Assembly (NCBI GenBank): GCA_003049465.1
Contig: PYSS01000103.1
Span: 62,001 to 126,000 of the forward strand
Length of the DNA: 64,000 bases
Source: Magnaporthiopsis rhizophila
Lineage: Eukaryota > Ascomycota > Sordariomycetes > Magnaporthales > Magnaporthaceae
Direction: 5' to 3'
The position numbers and the translations under genes are program-made. Under the pieces are notes generated by a model. That model worked only from the letters and a program-made list of their open reading frames with translations. It searched no databases and was not told the DNA's origin. Position 1 is the first letter of the stretch, and the number at the start of each line of letters is the position of its first letter. Below, in pieces: positions 9,522 to 22,190 of this stretch.

Positions 9522-10014
9522 TGTTATAATCACAGGCCTTCTGCTTCTAGGGTAGGGCACCTAGGGGCGGTATTGAGCAGTACTGGGTTGCAAGGTCGCC
9601 TTGCATGTGATCTGGGGGTCTGGTAGAACAATTGTTTGTATTGCTTGCCCAAGAGGGTATCTTGGAGCTAATTTAGGTTGACTGATGCCGAGGCCTCAGT
9701 TAAAGCTACCTTTATCTGGAGGTTTCGCCCCCTACTTATAGGCGGGTAACCTTTTTACTGGAATCCTTAATTTGTGATTTGCAAGGCAGATCATAAAGCA
9801 TTTTTTTGATTTGTAATTTGCAAGGCAAATTACAAAGTATTTTTTTGATTTGTAATTTGTGACGCAGATTATAAATTACCAGGTTATATGCTTTTTTTTA
9901 TATAACCTTTATTTGTTATTGCGACAGTATTATCCTGCTACGGGATTAAGGCGTAATATTGGGGTTTAGCTTTTCAGCCTTTCTGTCCCTTCCGGGCATA
10001 GCATGGTTATAATA
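9522..10014 (-). repeat. E1 left LTR (493 bp)
   Basis: Begins TGTTATAATCACAGGCC and ends GGTTATAATA, the family's inverted TGTTAC...GTAACA termini after C-to-T change. Three tandem units with a strong hairpin lie inside (9765-9880). The 9517-9521 flank TAGGC would be its target-site duplication, but the right end is missing. Confidence 0.85.
9765..9880. repeat. Hairpin minisatellite in the E1 LTR
   Basis: About three tandem units built on GATTTGTAATTTGCAAGGC. The middle unit contains a perfect hairpin at 9811-9835, with an 11-bp stem TTGTAATTTGC and a 3-nt loop. Confidence 0.8.
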
Positions 10015-10125
10015 TTAGGTTTTTTTTTCCAGGCTAAATTCTTTTGGCCATATTTTTTTGCCGTCCTTTTTTTGTTAGACGGTACGTGTTTTTTTCCTTT
10101 ACCTTACCTTTTTTACCCTGATAAA

Positions 10126-10244
10126 ATGTTTGGTTGGGTACAGAAATGCAAACCAGTAACCTTTTTAATGCTTTATTAGAAGGATTTCCTTGCCGCTATT
10201 TTGTTATCCGCTATTTTATACCTTTTTGTGTTTATTAATATTTA
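10126..10244 (+). pseudogene. E1 antisense accessory ORF, first part
   Basis: Starts at ATG 10126 with MFGWVQKCKPV, the shared opening of the accessory ORF, and has in-frame TAA/TAG codons. E2 inserted here splits it; the rest resumes after the ATTTA duplication at 17510. It is antisense to E1 pol. Confidence 0.7.
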
Positions 10245-10729
10245 TATTACAACCACAGCTGGCAGGGGACAGAAGGGCTGGGGCTAACCCCCAGTAGTGC
10301 GCTTTTACCCCGCAATCGGAATGGCTAAGGGCCACGAAACTAAGGCCAGGGTAGAAGGGGAGTTACGTAACAGGATGGTTAGCTAAGCAAAGTGTGATTT
10401 ATAATCTTATAACAAATCACAGATCAAAGCAATAATTTGTAATTTTATAACAGATTACAAATCAGTTGATTTGTGGTTCAGGGACAGATTAAAAATTATA
10501 CGCAGGATTTTTACGGGTATAAAAAAAGGTTATCCTATTGTGTTAAAAAGTTTTTAACTGAGGTTTTGGTATTAATTAACCTAAATTAATTTTAAAGCAT
10601 TCCTTTAGACAAATAATCGAGATTTTTGTTATTATTTTAATTTTTAGCATAAGCAATTTTGTGAAAATTATACTGTTTAGCACCTTTTTTAGCATATTTT
10701 ACCCTAAAAGTAGAGAACCGTTTGTAATA
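10245..10729 (+). repeat. E2 5' LTR (485 bp)
   Basis: Starts TATTACAACCACAGCTGGC and ends ACCGTTTGTAATA. It is equal in length to the 3' LTR at 17025-17509. Confidence 0.9.
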
Positions 10730-10744
10730 TTTTGATTAATCCTG

Positions 10745-13700
10745 TTTAATATTTACCGAAAATAACGAGCAGTAATAATTATATCGATTGCAGGCAAGAA
10801 ACCCGAGGGCATTATTATTATTGGCAAAATATATAACGATTTTTCGGCGGCCATATAAGCATTTATTATGGAAATTGAAAAATTTAAGGAAATTTAGGCC
10901 AAGCTCCATATTGCTGTCAAATTTTACAAATTTTTTTTACCTAATAAGTATAATAGGAAGAAAAGCAAAATTAAAATGTTTCTAATTAAATGCAAAGGGT
11001 ATTTTTTGTTTTATTAAAACCATTTCTAGCAAAAAGAACAAAAAATTGCTTATATAGTTATACGCCTGGATAGTAAAATTAAGGATTGGTTTAAATTTAT
11101 CTGGTCTAATTATTTAAAAGGGCACGATAAATTTAAAAAAAAAACCAAATTAATATTTGCCAATTTCGAAAAGTTCGGTAAAAAAATTGCCAAGGTTTTC
11201 GGATAGGTTGATAAAAAATGGGTGGCCGAAAAAAAGCTGTTTTAGCTCCGGCAAAAAAGCCCCGTATTAACCTATATTTTTAAATTTTAATAACTGATTA
11301 ACAAATTTAATTAGATAAAGGATATTAAAATAATCCAATTTTATTAAAAGCTAAAGAATAATATAAAAAATAAGTTATTTAAGCAGGAATAATTTGAGAA
11401 TTTCGTTAATTATATTATTACAGTTATTTGTATCAGCGATAAACTGTACAAATATTGCTTCGAAAAAAAAGCTTAACAAATTAAGCCAGTGGTGCAAAAT
11501 AATAAAACTAACCAAAAAAAGGTAAAATAATAATAATTTATGGCTTACGGTACACATTTTAAACTTATAAATTTTAATATAAAAATTATACACCAATATA
11601 AAAAATAAAAGCACGTTAGGTTTAAGAACCCCAAAAATGGGAAATATTTTAAATGTGGAAAAAAAGGATACATTAAAAAAAATTGTCCGCAAAAAAACCG
11701 ATAAGCGGCCGTTTTTTGCTGCAAAAGCATGCCAAAAAACTATCAGCCTATAACCCCAAATTTACCCAAAACAACCGAATAAGCAGAGGAAAAAAGCCTA
11801 TATTCCGGAGCATTATTCAGTTAAATTTACTGTTTTAACGGGAATTATATAACCTATTATTCCGATAAAAATATTACAGGGTATTATTTTAAGCAATGGT
11901 TTGCTGTATTATAATAAGCCGGTTAATCCAGGGATAGTAATAAAACGGTTTATTATTCGGAAAAATTTGAGGGGGTCCAGTGCTGTAACAATTATATGCT
12001 AATAGCGGAAAAATTTACCGGATAAAGCAGAAAATTTAAAAAATTAGCCCAGTGCAAAAGCGTATCAGATATTTCGGTTAACAATTTCGAAAAAAGCTTA
12101 GATACAGATACGGAGATAAAACCATTTTTGGGCTAAACGTATTAGTTATAAGCCCAGAAAAAAAAACTGGGCCTGATAAAATACTGGAAAACCACGGAAA
12201 TGGATCCCAATAACGGGGAACCCAGCAGGGAATAATATATGGTTAATTTTAAAAAATTCCAGCAAAAATTTGGTTAATAACTAATCGATATGGGAAAATA
12301 ACCCCCCATAACCAAAAAAAAAATACGGAAAATATATATTTTATTCAAGTTTTTGGAAATAAATCGATAATTTTGGGATTAGCCCAAACCTATTGGCAGT
12401 TTAATGCGCAAAAAACCGGCGCAAAACGATAAAAAAAAACCTTTGGATTGGTTAAAAAATAATCAGTTGATTATTTATTATGGGGCATTATTTAAAAATA
12501 TTCCGAACCTGGATTAACGATTAGCACAGCCATATATGCTAAATTATAAAAATATAGACCCTGATGCGGGTTATTATAATAAGCTTTTTTGGGCCAAATA
12601 CCTGTATAATAATTGCAAATAATATATGGCCAAAAAACTAAAGCACAATTTTTTTCCATAAAGGAAAAAAAAAAAACCAGTGCGGTATTTATAACAGGAA
12701 TATTAGTTTCCGAAATGGTGAATGGCAAAAATGGGTTACAAAAGTTTTGCAATAATTTTTATGCTATTATTAGCCTATTTTATAATATATTTAGCAGGAA
12801 TTTTTATATATTAGATATGCGGTAAACCGAAATACAAGGTATATATGGAAAAAAAAGCAAAGGCCTGGACGAACGGGTTTGCCCGATCGATAGGAATAAT
12901 TGGGGCCCGGCAATAGGCGTTTTAAGCAAAAAATTAGGGGGTTTATCCGAAAATAGGGCACAGGTGGGGCAATAATTAGTAAGGTTTTTAACAGTAACGA
13001 TTACCGACCAGTATAAATATATCAGGATAACAATATACTGGAAAGGGCGAAAAATAAAAATTATAATCGATTATGGAGCCCAAAAAAATTATTTTTTATT
13101 AAAAGCGGTAAAAAGGTACAGTATTCCGATATATTAGAAAAAGGAACCATATAACCTTATAATGGTGGAATGGAAGCCAATTATATTTAATAAAGGAAAG
13201 ATTAATACTAAAACTGATTATTTTAAATTTCGATTTTTGGGAAAAACCTGCAAAATAATCCTGAATATTATAAATATAGGAGGGAAAAACCTGATTTTAA
13301 GCTTTTTATAGCTTAAAAAGTATAATTTTTTAATAAATTAAATTACCGAACAAATTTAATAAAGGGAGTTATTATTAACCAGCAAAAAAGCCTAATAGTT
13401 ACGGGTCCCGGATAATAAAAATCGAACGCTAGAAAAGATAGCCGTAATAGCGGCAAAATATAATAATTAGCCCTAGCAAACCGCATTAACCGAAACGCTA
13501 ATAAATACGGATGCAAATGGACCCAACAAATAGGAAATTACCAAAAATGGACTTAAAAATGTCCCTAAGGAATATTACAAATATTAAAGGTTGTTCCAGA
13601 AAAATTTGGAAACGGTATTACCGGAATACGGATCATTTAACCATAAGATCAAATTTAAACCGGAAGTATAATTTAAATACCAAAAGTTATATTAATTAAA

Positions 13701-16398
13701 CCTTTAGCAAAAAAGGCTATTATAAAAATAATTAAAGGAAAAAATTAGAAAGGGATTTACCAGATTTTTTAATTTTTTTGTGGGATATAAAATTTTGTTT
13801 GTTCCCAAAAAAAACGGGAAGGAATGGATATATATCGATTATTGTTCGTTAAATTAGGAAATAATAAAGGATTGGTATTTTTTATTCCTAATCGACAAAT
13901 TTAAAAACAGGTTTGGGAAAAATCGGTGGTTTATAATTTTAAATTTATATAAAGCTTATGGCCTGTTAAGAATTAAAGAAAAGGATAAATGGAAAACCGC
14001 TTTTTGAATTAAATTTGGAGTATTTGAATTATTAATAATAACTTTCGGGTTTACTAATGCACCAGCCACGTTTTAATGAATAATTAACCATGTATTGCAA
14101 AAATACCTCGATATTTTTGCTTTTGTATACCTGAATAATATCCTGATTTTTTTAAATATATTAGAAAAATACAAACAGTATATGTATAAAGTATTACAAA
14201 AGTTGCAGGATGTAAAACTTTTGGTTAATCCGGATAAATGCACATGGCATTTTTTAAAGGTAATTTTTTTCGGGTTTGTTATTAAATAAGGGGAAATTTG
14301 GATAAAATTTAAAAAGGTACAGGCGATAAAAGATTGGCCTGTATTTATTACAGTTAAAAAAATGCAAGGTTTTTTGGGGTTTTTAAATTTTTATCGAAAA
14401 TTTATCCGAAATTTTAACAAAAAGGCCAAATTATTTACGGATTTTACCAAAAATAATACCCAATTTTATTAGGGGATATAAAAATAAAAAATTTTTAAAT
14501 TATTAAAAAAAGCCGTTATTCAAACACCGGTGCTAGCAATATCAAACCCAGATAAACCTTTTAAGGTTAAGGTTAATTTGTTAAATTATGCTATCGGAGG
14601 ATAATTCGGCCAGTAAAACGACCAAAAAAGGCTGCATTTTTGCGCTTTTTTTTTGCAAAAATTAAATGGACCTAAGCTGAATTATTAAATCCACGATAAA
14701 AAATTTCTCGCGATTATTCGAGCATTAAAAGAGTGGAAAATATATCTGTATAAAGCCAACCATTAAATTATAATATATATAAACCATAAAAACCTGTTAC
14801 AATTTATTATTAATTAAGCCCTAAATAAAAAATAAGTTTGATAAAGTTAATTTTTTTAAAATTACAATTTTAGGATTAAGGTTAAGAAAGGATCGGAGAA
14901 CGGCCAAGCAAATGTTTTAAACCGCCAATTAAACCTTAAGGTTAATATGCCGCCAGAAATGCGCGCAGTTTTGGCCTATAAACCAAACGGATTTTTGGTT
15001 CCAATATAGCGGGTGTTTGCCAAAATAACCCAGCAAAAAGGTTGAACCCCAAAAAGAATTTAGCAAATCCATGGCCAATTGGCATATGGATACCAGAGGG
15101 TTGCTAAAATCTGGAAATAATTTTAACAGTATTACAGGTTTATAAAAACCTGCACCAAGATATAAAAGGTAATTAAAAATTGCGAAAGCTGTGCAAAAAA
15201 TAAAGCAAGCAGATATAAGCTTTATGGATTATTTTAACCTTTGCTAATGTTTAGCAAGGCCTGGCAAAAAGTTATAATGGATTTTGTTACAGGGCTATCC
15301 AAATTAAAAAAACCCTTTACGAATGTCCAGTACGATAATATTATAATAATAATTAACCAATTTACCAAATATGCCATATATTTGCTGTTTAAAAAAAATG
15401 CAAAAATTACAAAACTGGTTTATATTTTTATCCAAAATATGATTGTAAAATACAGAACGCCAAAATGCATAATTATGGACCGAAACAAATTGTTTAATAG
15501 CAAATTTTAAAAATAGCTTATAGCCAGTTTAGGTGCAAAATATGCCTTTTTTATGGCCTATTATTTTCAGATAAATAAATAAACGAAACGAACAAATCAA
15601 ACCATAAAATAATATTTATATTATTTTATTAATTATAAATAAAATAACTGGGTATAATTATTTTTTATAGCTCAGTTTGCATATAACAATTTAATGCACA
15701 AAAGTACGGGGATTATGCTATTTTATACAAATTACGGGTTTATATTTACGGTATACAAAAAGCCCAGGGCAAAACCATATACCTTAGCAGCAAAAATACA
15801 GGTGAAAAAATTTACCAAACTGCACAAAAATTTTCAGGCAAAGCTAAAAAAATTACAATAGCGCATATTTATACAGATCAATAAAAAAAAAATCGAGGGA
15901 CCAATTTTTAAAAAAAGGGATAATATTTATTTTTTTCGATATAATATCAAAATAAAATAACCAAATAATAAATTAAACTATAAAAAATTGGAACCGTTCA
16001 AAATCCTGAGAAAGATTTCCGATATTAATTATAAATTTTAACTGCTATTAACCATGCATAACCATCCGGTTTTTTATATCAATTTGCTTAAACCAGCACC
16101 ACCGGGGTTTAAAAATAACAAATTAATAAAAATCAACCCAAAACAAAAATACAAAATCGAAAAAATTTTGGATAAAAATATTATTAACGGAATTAAGCAT
16201 TATTTGGTTAAATAGGCAGGGTACAAAATTAAAAAAAGCATTTGGGAAAAAAAAATAAACCTAAAAAATGCGCCAAAAGCTTTTGAAAAATACTAACGGA
16301 AAATTTTTGGTAAAAAGTTAATACCGGTGCCAAAATTCGAATTACGGTTAGAAATGCCCATACCAAAATAATTTATCTGGTTAAAACAGGGCCAATAA
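10745..16398 (+). pseudogene. E2 gag-pol of a chromovirus, RIP-inactivated
   Basis: Gag runs from about 10780 to 11702 and ends in a zinc knuckle (YFKCGKKGYIKKNC, 11640-11690) in which the first Cys and the His are now Tyr. The protease motif IIDYGAQKNYF lies near 13063. RT spans 13750-14290; the active site YxDD reads YLNN at 14128-14139. RNase H is at about 14500-14810 and integrase at about 15000-15640 (MDFVTGLSKLKKPF, then YDNIIIIINQFTKYA). A C-terminal chromodomain is at about 16140-16330 (YKIEKILDKN, then HYLVK-x-AGYKIKKSIWE). Pol appears to stop at 16396-16398. Dozens of TAA/TAG codons interrupt it. The chromodomain would guide integration to heterochromatin. Confidence 0.88.
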
Positions 16399-16911
16399 GT
16401 TAAGGTTTGGGTTAACCCCAAATTTGGCCCAGTTCGGAAATAATAAAGAAAATTCGGAAACCGGCAGGGTTAAAGGTGCATTAGGGGCCTGTATAACCGT
16501 TTTAACGGCCTTTTCCCGTTTAACCCGTTCCAATTCCTCCACGGTATTAATCCCACGGTAAATTGCGCGCATTTTTTTTTGCGCCCATATTTTCCGTTAT
16601 TTGCACAATCAAAAAAGCTTTTTTTCCAAAACTTTTATTTTATTATTAATCTTTTTGTATTGCAAAGTTATTCGGCGAAACTTTTCGGGGTTGGGGCCAA
16701 AAATATTGCAATTTAAATAATTGGTACAAAAGCATTCCATATAACGAGAAAAGTTCTGCGGGAAGGCAAAATATTTCTCCTGCTTGAAAATTTTATGGCA
16801 GTACAAGCAAAAGGGCATAAAAAAAGCGGAAATAAGTACTGCAAAAAGCAAATCCTTGCAGCAAAAGGTTAACAAAGCAACCGGTTTACACTTTTGCACC
16901 CAACCAAATAT
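16381..16911 (-). pseudogene. Antisense accessory ORF of E2: Cys-rich plus coiled-coil protein
   Basis: About 177 codons in one frame, broken only by two stops near 16595-16608, with the start ATG changed to ATA. It opens FGWVQKCKPV and then has a Cys-rich part: FCLYCHK, then SRYMECFCTNYLNCNIFGP. A charged helix-prone segment follows (QYKKINNKIKVLEKKL), then GINTVEELERVKREKA and a Pro-rich tail. The same order of parts occurs in E1, E3, E4 and E6. The Cys pattern followed by GP and a coiled coil resembles small hypothetical proteins that I recall as common in filamentous fungi; no function is known to me. Its 3' end overlaps the end of pol by about 18 bp, tail to tail. Confidence 0.75.
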
Positions 16912-17024
16912 TTTGTTAAAAAAAAGGGGACGGAAATTAATAAGGAAAAAAAAATATTTACTATTAACAAAAAAATGGATTGCAGGTATGGCCAAAAGAA
17001 TTTGGCCTAAAAAAGGAAATTTAA

Positions 17025-17509
17025 TGTTACAACCATAACTGGCAAAAGATAAAAGGGCTGGGGCTAACCCCCAGCAGTGCACTTTTACCCTGCAATCGGA
17101 ATGGCCAAAAGCCACAAAACTAAGGCCAGGGTAAAAGGGGAGTTACGTGATAGGATAGTTAGCTAAATAAAGCATAATTTGTAATTTTATAACAAATTAT
17201 AAATTAAGGCAATGATTTGTGATTTTATAACAAATTATAAATCAATTAATTTGTGGTTCAGGAACAGATCAAAAATTATACGCAGGATTTTTACGGGTAT
17301 AAAAGAAGGCTATCCTACTGTATTAAAAAGTTCTTAACTGAGGTTTCGGCATCAGTTAACCTAAATTAGCTCCAAAGCATCCCTTTGGGCAAGCAATCGA
17401 AACCTTTATTATTACCTTAATTTCTAGCACAAGCGACCTTGTGAAGATCATACTGCTCAGCACCTCTCCTAGCGTACCCTACCCTAAAAGCAGAGAACCG
17501 TTTGTAACA
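17025..17509 (+). repeat. E2 3' LTR (485 bp)
   Basis: Starts TGTTACAACCATAACTGGC, ends ACCGTTTGTAACA, and is followed by the ATTTA duplication. Confidence 0.9.
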
Positions 17510-17950
17510 ATTTATTATTACAAAATTTTCAAATGGACGAAATATAAAACCATTTTTTTAAAAATTTATATTTTTACATAAAATATTTTTATATTAACCG
17601 TTTTGGATGCAATATTTTAGGCTTATCCCTTAACCAGCTCTATTTTATTGATTACCAGTACTAATAATTAAAAGCGGCCGTCCGGGTTATAAAAGATAAG
17701 CGTTATACTTTTAATAATTGATTGGAACATTTGCGAAAACAAAAGAACCTTTGGTTAAAGCCAAAGTTGCAAGCATTATTTCGGGGTATTAATAGTATAA
17801 AGGAATTGGAACGGGTAAAATGGAAGGAGGCCAAAAAGGCGGCTGCGCAGGCCCCTGCTTTTTTAACCTTTTACCCCCCGAATTTTTTCTTTCTGATTGG
17901 GCTGGTTTTGGGATTATTTTTAACCCTGATTTATTTGCCTTTTTTTAATT
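17510..17950 (+). pseudogene. E1 antisense accessory ORF, second part
   Basis: Resumes the ORF interrupted at 10244. Readable parts are FGCNILGLSLNQL and GINSIKELERVKWKEAKKAAAQAP, matching the GP segment and coiled-coil tail of the other copies. It ends near 17950 at the boundary with the chromodomain remnant. Confidence 0.65.
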
Positions 17951-20900
17951 AGATTGGTTATTGTTTTTTCCAACCAATTTTTTTCGGTTGCACGGCATAA
18001 TAATAGCATATTTGTTTTTAAAACAAAAAGTTTTGGGTTCGGCTCCCAGTATAATCTAATTAAATAAGCAAAAAGGTTTACGCCTTTTCGTTTGTTTGGT
18101 GCAATTTTTGCTAATTTTTTTATAATTATTCTTGTTAATATTTTTGTAAAACCTCCTGGCAGTTTCCAAAATTCGTTTTTTTCCCCATATATTATATTTG
18201 TGGCTTTATTTTGCCGGTTTAACCAAATATTATTATTTGTAATAATATATTTTATTATTAAGGATTTTTTTAACTTTTTATTTTTGGTTTAAGTTGATTT
18301 TTATTAATTTTGTGCTTTCAGAACCAGCCGGTGCCGGTTTTAATAAAGAAATATAAAAAACGGGGTGGATTTTTATAATTGGTAAAAATAAAGCATATTT
18401 GGTAAATTTATTTATTATTATTAAAATATTATCGTAGTGAATATTTGTTAGGGGCTTTTTAAATTTTGGAAATTTAATTATAAAAATTATTATAATTTTT
18501 TGCCAGGTTTTATTAAACGCTGGTAAAGGCTAAAATAATTTGTAAAGCTTATATTTATTAGCCTTATTTTTAGCACAACTTTTGCAATTTTTTATTATTT
18601 TGCAAATTATGGTTTGGATTTTGATAAATTTATAGTACTATTGCAATTTTTTTCAGGTTTTGGTTATTTTTTAATATCCGTAAACCAACTGGTTATAAAT
18701 TTGCTGTATTTTGTAAAGGTTCATTTTTTTAAAAAATACGGTTTTTATTAGCACCTATTATATTAAAATCAAAAATTTGTCCTATTTTTGTGCTAAAATT
18801 ATGTATATTTTTGCCGGTATTTTGTTCTTATGGTTTGGTTAGCAGTTTAACGGCATTTATTTGTTTATTTTCCGAGCCTTTTTTATATTTAATCCGAAAA
18901 CTATACCATTAATTCCACAACTTGTTTAAACAATTGAAGGTCTGCTCATTTATCTGTAATTAACCCTGAAAAAACTAATTTTACCGAATCTGCTATTTGT
19001 TCAAAGTTTGGCAAATAATAAAATGTGCAAGGCTTTTACAATTCGTATAAACCATAATTTAATGATTTGCCTGGTACAAATATATTTTTATTTTTTTTAA
19101 TATTTGAATAATAATTATAAGCTTGTTATTATGGATTGGGTAATATAATATTAATCTGTTAAATTTATCCAATAAAACAGTGCAAAAATATAACCTTTTA
19201 TTATTATTTTATTGGTTAAATTAAGCCTTAATCGTAAAATTCGATGCATTAATTTTAATTTCGAATGGTTTGTTTGGGTTTGGCAAAATTAATACTGACT
19301 TTTATATTATGGCTTTTTTTAGCAGGTTAAAAACCTTTTATTTTTATATTTTTTAATAAAACTGGGTGTTATTTTTGGTAAAATTTATAAATAAAAGTGC
19401 TATTTTGCTAAAATTTCGGATAAATTATCCATAAAAGTTTAAAAAGCCCAAAAAGTTTATATTTTTTTAATATTAATTGGTTTAAGCTATTCTTTAATTA
19501 TTTGTACCTTTTTTGGTTTTATCCGTATTTGTTCTGGTATAATTATATATTTTAAAAAGGTAACTTTTTGTATATGCTATGCATATTTTTTGGGTTTAAT
19601 TTAAAAGCTTTGCATTTTGCAGCTTTTATAAAACCTTATACATATATTTCTTATATTTTTTCAGTATTTCCGAAAAAATCAAAATAGTATTCAGATAGGC
19701 AAATGCATAAACATCCAGATATTTCCGCTGTAAATGGTTAATTATTTGCTAAAATATGGCTGGTATATTAATAAATTCGAAGGTTATTACCAGCAATTTG
19801 TATATTTTTAGCCGGGTTCGGAAAGCGGTTTTTTATTTGTATTTTTTTTTAATTTTTAATAAATTGTACGCTTTGCATAAATCCAAAGCCGTAAATTATT
19901 TGGCCTTGCCAAATCTATTTTGTAATTTATTAATAAAAGGCAAAAAAATACCCATCTTTTATTATAACCTTATTTAACAAACAATAATCGATATATATCC
20001 ATTTTTTTCCATTTTTTTTAAAAGTAAACAATATTTTATATCCTACAGAAAAATCCAATGGTCGGATAATGCTTTATTTTAGGTTTTTCGCAAATCATTC
20101 GTATAATAACCTTTGCTATTTGGGATTTAACGGGTACAATTTTTGGTAACTAAATTAAATTTCTGGTTTAAGTTTGATTTTATAATTGAATGGTTCATAT
20201 TCCGGAAATACTATTTCCAAATTTTTTTTGGAACAGTTTTTAATATTTATCGTACTTTTCGGGAACATTTTTTAGGTATTAGCGTGTTTATTTATTAGGC
20301 GGATTATAATTTTAATTATAATTCCTGGTTATTTTTGTTTTTTGGTTTTCGATTTTGGTTATACTTTTTTTGGGTTGCAATTTTGGTTATAATTTTCCTT
20401 ATAATATTGCCCCTGTCACGGTACGATCCCTTATATCAGGACCAAGCACGTCGTAGCCCTCCTTTTTGATATATTCCAATTATCTGTATTTAAAACAATT
20501 TCTGTTTTTGGCATTTTGCTATTTGATGCATTTCTATTTTTTTGTTATTTTTTTTTCTACTGGGGGTGTATAGCTTTTATAAATAAATTTATAAATTTTA
20601 AATGCATTTTATACGTAATAAATTGTTGCTATTTGGCTTTTTTTGGTTTATTTTGTTATTTTGTTTTGCTAGCTAGGGATACTGGACCTTTTTTTTAAAT
20701 ATCGTTTATATAGTTTATTGCTGATACGGATACCCTTAATAATAAAATCGACAAAATCTTTAAGTTTATCCTTTTTGGCCAATTTGTCCTTCATATTATT
20801 TTTTAATCCCTGGTAAAATTAAAATATTTTGGTTTTTTTGTCCAATTAAGTTTATTAACTAATTGTTGGAATTTGGCGGTATAAGTGGATATTAATCCTT

Positions 20901-21042
20901 TTTAATGCAGCTAAAGCAGCTTTTTTTCGCTTATATGCTTTTTATTTACCTATCCGAATATTTTGGCAATTCTTTCGCCAAATTTGTCAAAATTGCAAAT
21001 ATTAGTTTGATAAATTCGCTTGATTTTTTTAAGGTAATTTGC
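17951..21042 (-). pseudogene. E1 gag-pol remnant with internal deletions
   Basis: Read on the minus strand. The chromodomain and integrase end lie at about 17960-18370, a partial integrase/RNase H at 18380-19400, RT at about 19460-20300, and gag from about 20465 to 21042. Compared with E3, a junction near 18375 drops about 0.65 kb, and another near 20409-20464 drops about 1.9 kb and carries a GC-rich filler. Stops throughout show RIP decay. Confidence 0.75.
20409..20464. other. GC-rich filler at a deletion junction in E1
   Basis: About 55 bases, beginning near TGTCACGGTACGATCCC, are GC-rich and not RIP-like, while both sides are AT-rich E1 sequence from different parts of pol and gag. It could be the end of another element or captured host DNA. 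Confidence 0.6.
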
Positions 21043-21047
21043 CCAGA

Positions 21048-21525
21048 TGTTATAATCACAGGCCTTCTGCTCCTAGGGTAGGGCACCTAGGGGCGGTGTT
21101 AAGCAGTATTGGGGTGCAAGGTCGCCTTGCACGTGATCTGGGGGTCTGGTAAAACAGTTATCTGTATTTTGCTTGCCCAAAGGGTTGCTTTGGAGCTAAT
21201 TTGGGTTAACTGATGCCGAAGCCTCAGTTAAGAATTATTTAGCACCTTAGAAAACTTTTGCCTTATATACCTGTGCCGTTTTGCGCTTGGTGGTTAGGGA
21301 TACTAGTGATACGTTGGCTTTTTTTAATATTAAAGGTATCCCTAATAATATTAGTGATACGTTTAGCATTTAGCATATTATTTGTTACCATATAACCTAG
21401 TTACGTATCCTTTTCCCCGACTGGCTTTAATTATTCGGCCCTTGATTTTTAAAACTGCAGGGTAAAAGTATCCCGCTGGGGGTTAGCCTTAACCTTTTTA
21501 TTTTTTGCCAGCTTTGGTTATAATA
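21048..21525 (-). repeat. E3 left LTR (478 bp), possibly chimeric with E4
   Basis: Starts TGTTATAATCACAGGCC and ends GGTTATAATA. It contains a tandem motif around TAGTGATACGTT (about 21297-21372), shared with the right LTR of E3. Confidence 0.85.
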
Positions 21526-21639
21526 CTAGGTTCCTTTTTTTAGGCCAAATCCTTTTGGCCAAAACCTGCAATTCCCGCCCTTATTAATTGGTAAATATTT
21601 TTCTTTTTTATTTTATTTATTTTTTCCTATTTTAATAAA

Positions 21640-22190
21640 ATATCCGGTTAAATGCAAAAAAAACTTTTTTTTGTGCGATCCTTTACGGTTCGTTATACCG
21701 ATATTTTTAAATCGTTTTTTTTATCGGGCGTTAAAATACTTTTTTGTTCCAATTATAAATTTTATGGCATTTTTGTTTGCCACGCGTTTTTTTCCGATTT
21801 TTTTTGTTATTTGGAATACATTTGTTCCAACCAAGTACATTGCGATGTTTTGGATCCATTTTGGGCCTAATTTTTTTACGCTGCTTTTTAATTTTCCAAG
21901 TTTTGGGACAAAATAAATTTGGTTTTTAACAAAATCCGTTATTTTAAGGATAAGCAAAAGCGTTTGCGCAAATAAAAAAAATCCTGGTATAAAAAATATA
22001 TTTGAATGGTTTGTTATAGTTTGGATAGTATTAAGGAACTGGAGCGGGTTGAACAGGAAAAGGCCGAAAAGGCAGCTGTATAGGCCCCTGCCGCGCTTCC
22101 AGGCCTGCTGGCCCCCGATTTTCCTTTTTTATTTTCTGATTAGGATAAGCTCGGGGTTAATCCAAATTTTAACCTGTTTGCCTTTTTTTA
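21640..22190 (+). pseudogene. Antisense accessory ORF of E3
   Basis: Cys-rich part: FCSNYKFYGIFVCH, then CLEYICSNQVHCDVLDP. This lines up with C-x2-C, C, SRC-x2-C-x-C and CNxxGP of the other copies. It continues with DSIKELERVEQEKAEKAAV and a PDFPFLF tail, ending at about 22190. The ATG of MFGW is now ATA and several stops are present. It is opposite in strand to E3 pol. Confidence 0.7.

Larger units (their letters stand above)
10245..17509 (+). mobile_element. E2: full-length Ty3/Gypsy chromovirus with TSD ATTTA
   Basis: A complete 7265-bp element with two 485-bp LTRs, pol on the plus strand and a 5-bp duplication ATTTA at 10240-10244 and 17510-17514. Order is 5' LTR, gag, protease, RT, RNase H, integrase, chromodomain, antisense accessory ORF, polypurine tract (about 17010-17019), 3' LTR. 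It sits inside the accessory ORF of E1. It is heavily RIP-mutated and cannot encode active proteins. Confidence 0.92.

Noticed and set aside
17722..17952. Stand-alone host gene for a small membrane protein
   Set aside because: It is the second half of the E1 accessory ORF, matching the coiled-coil tail of the other copies.
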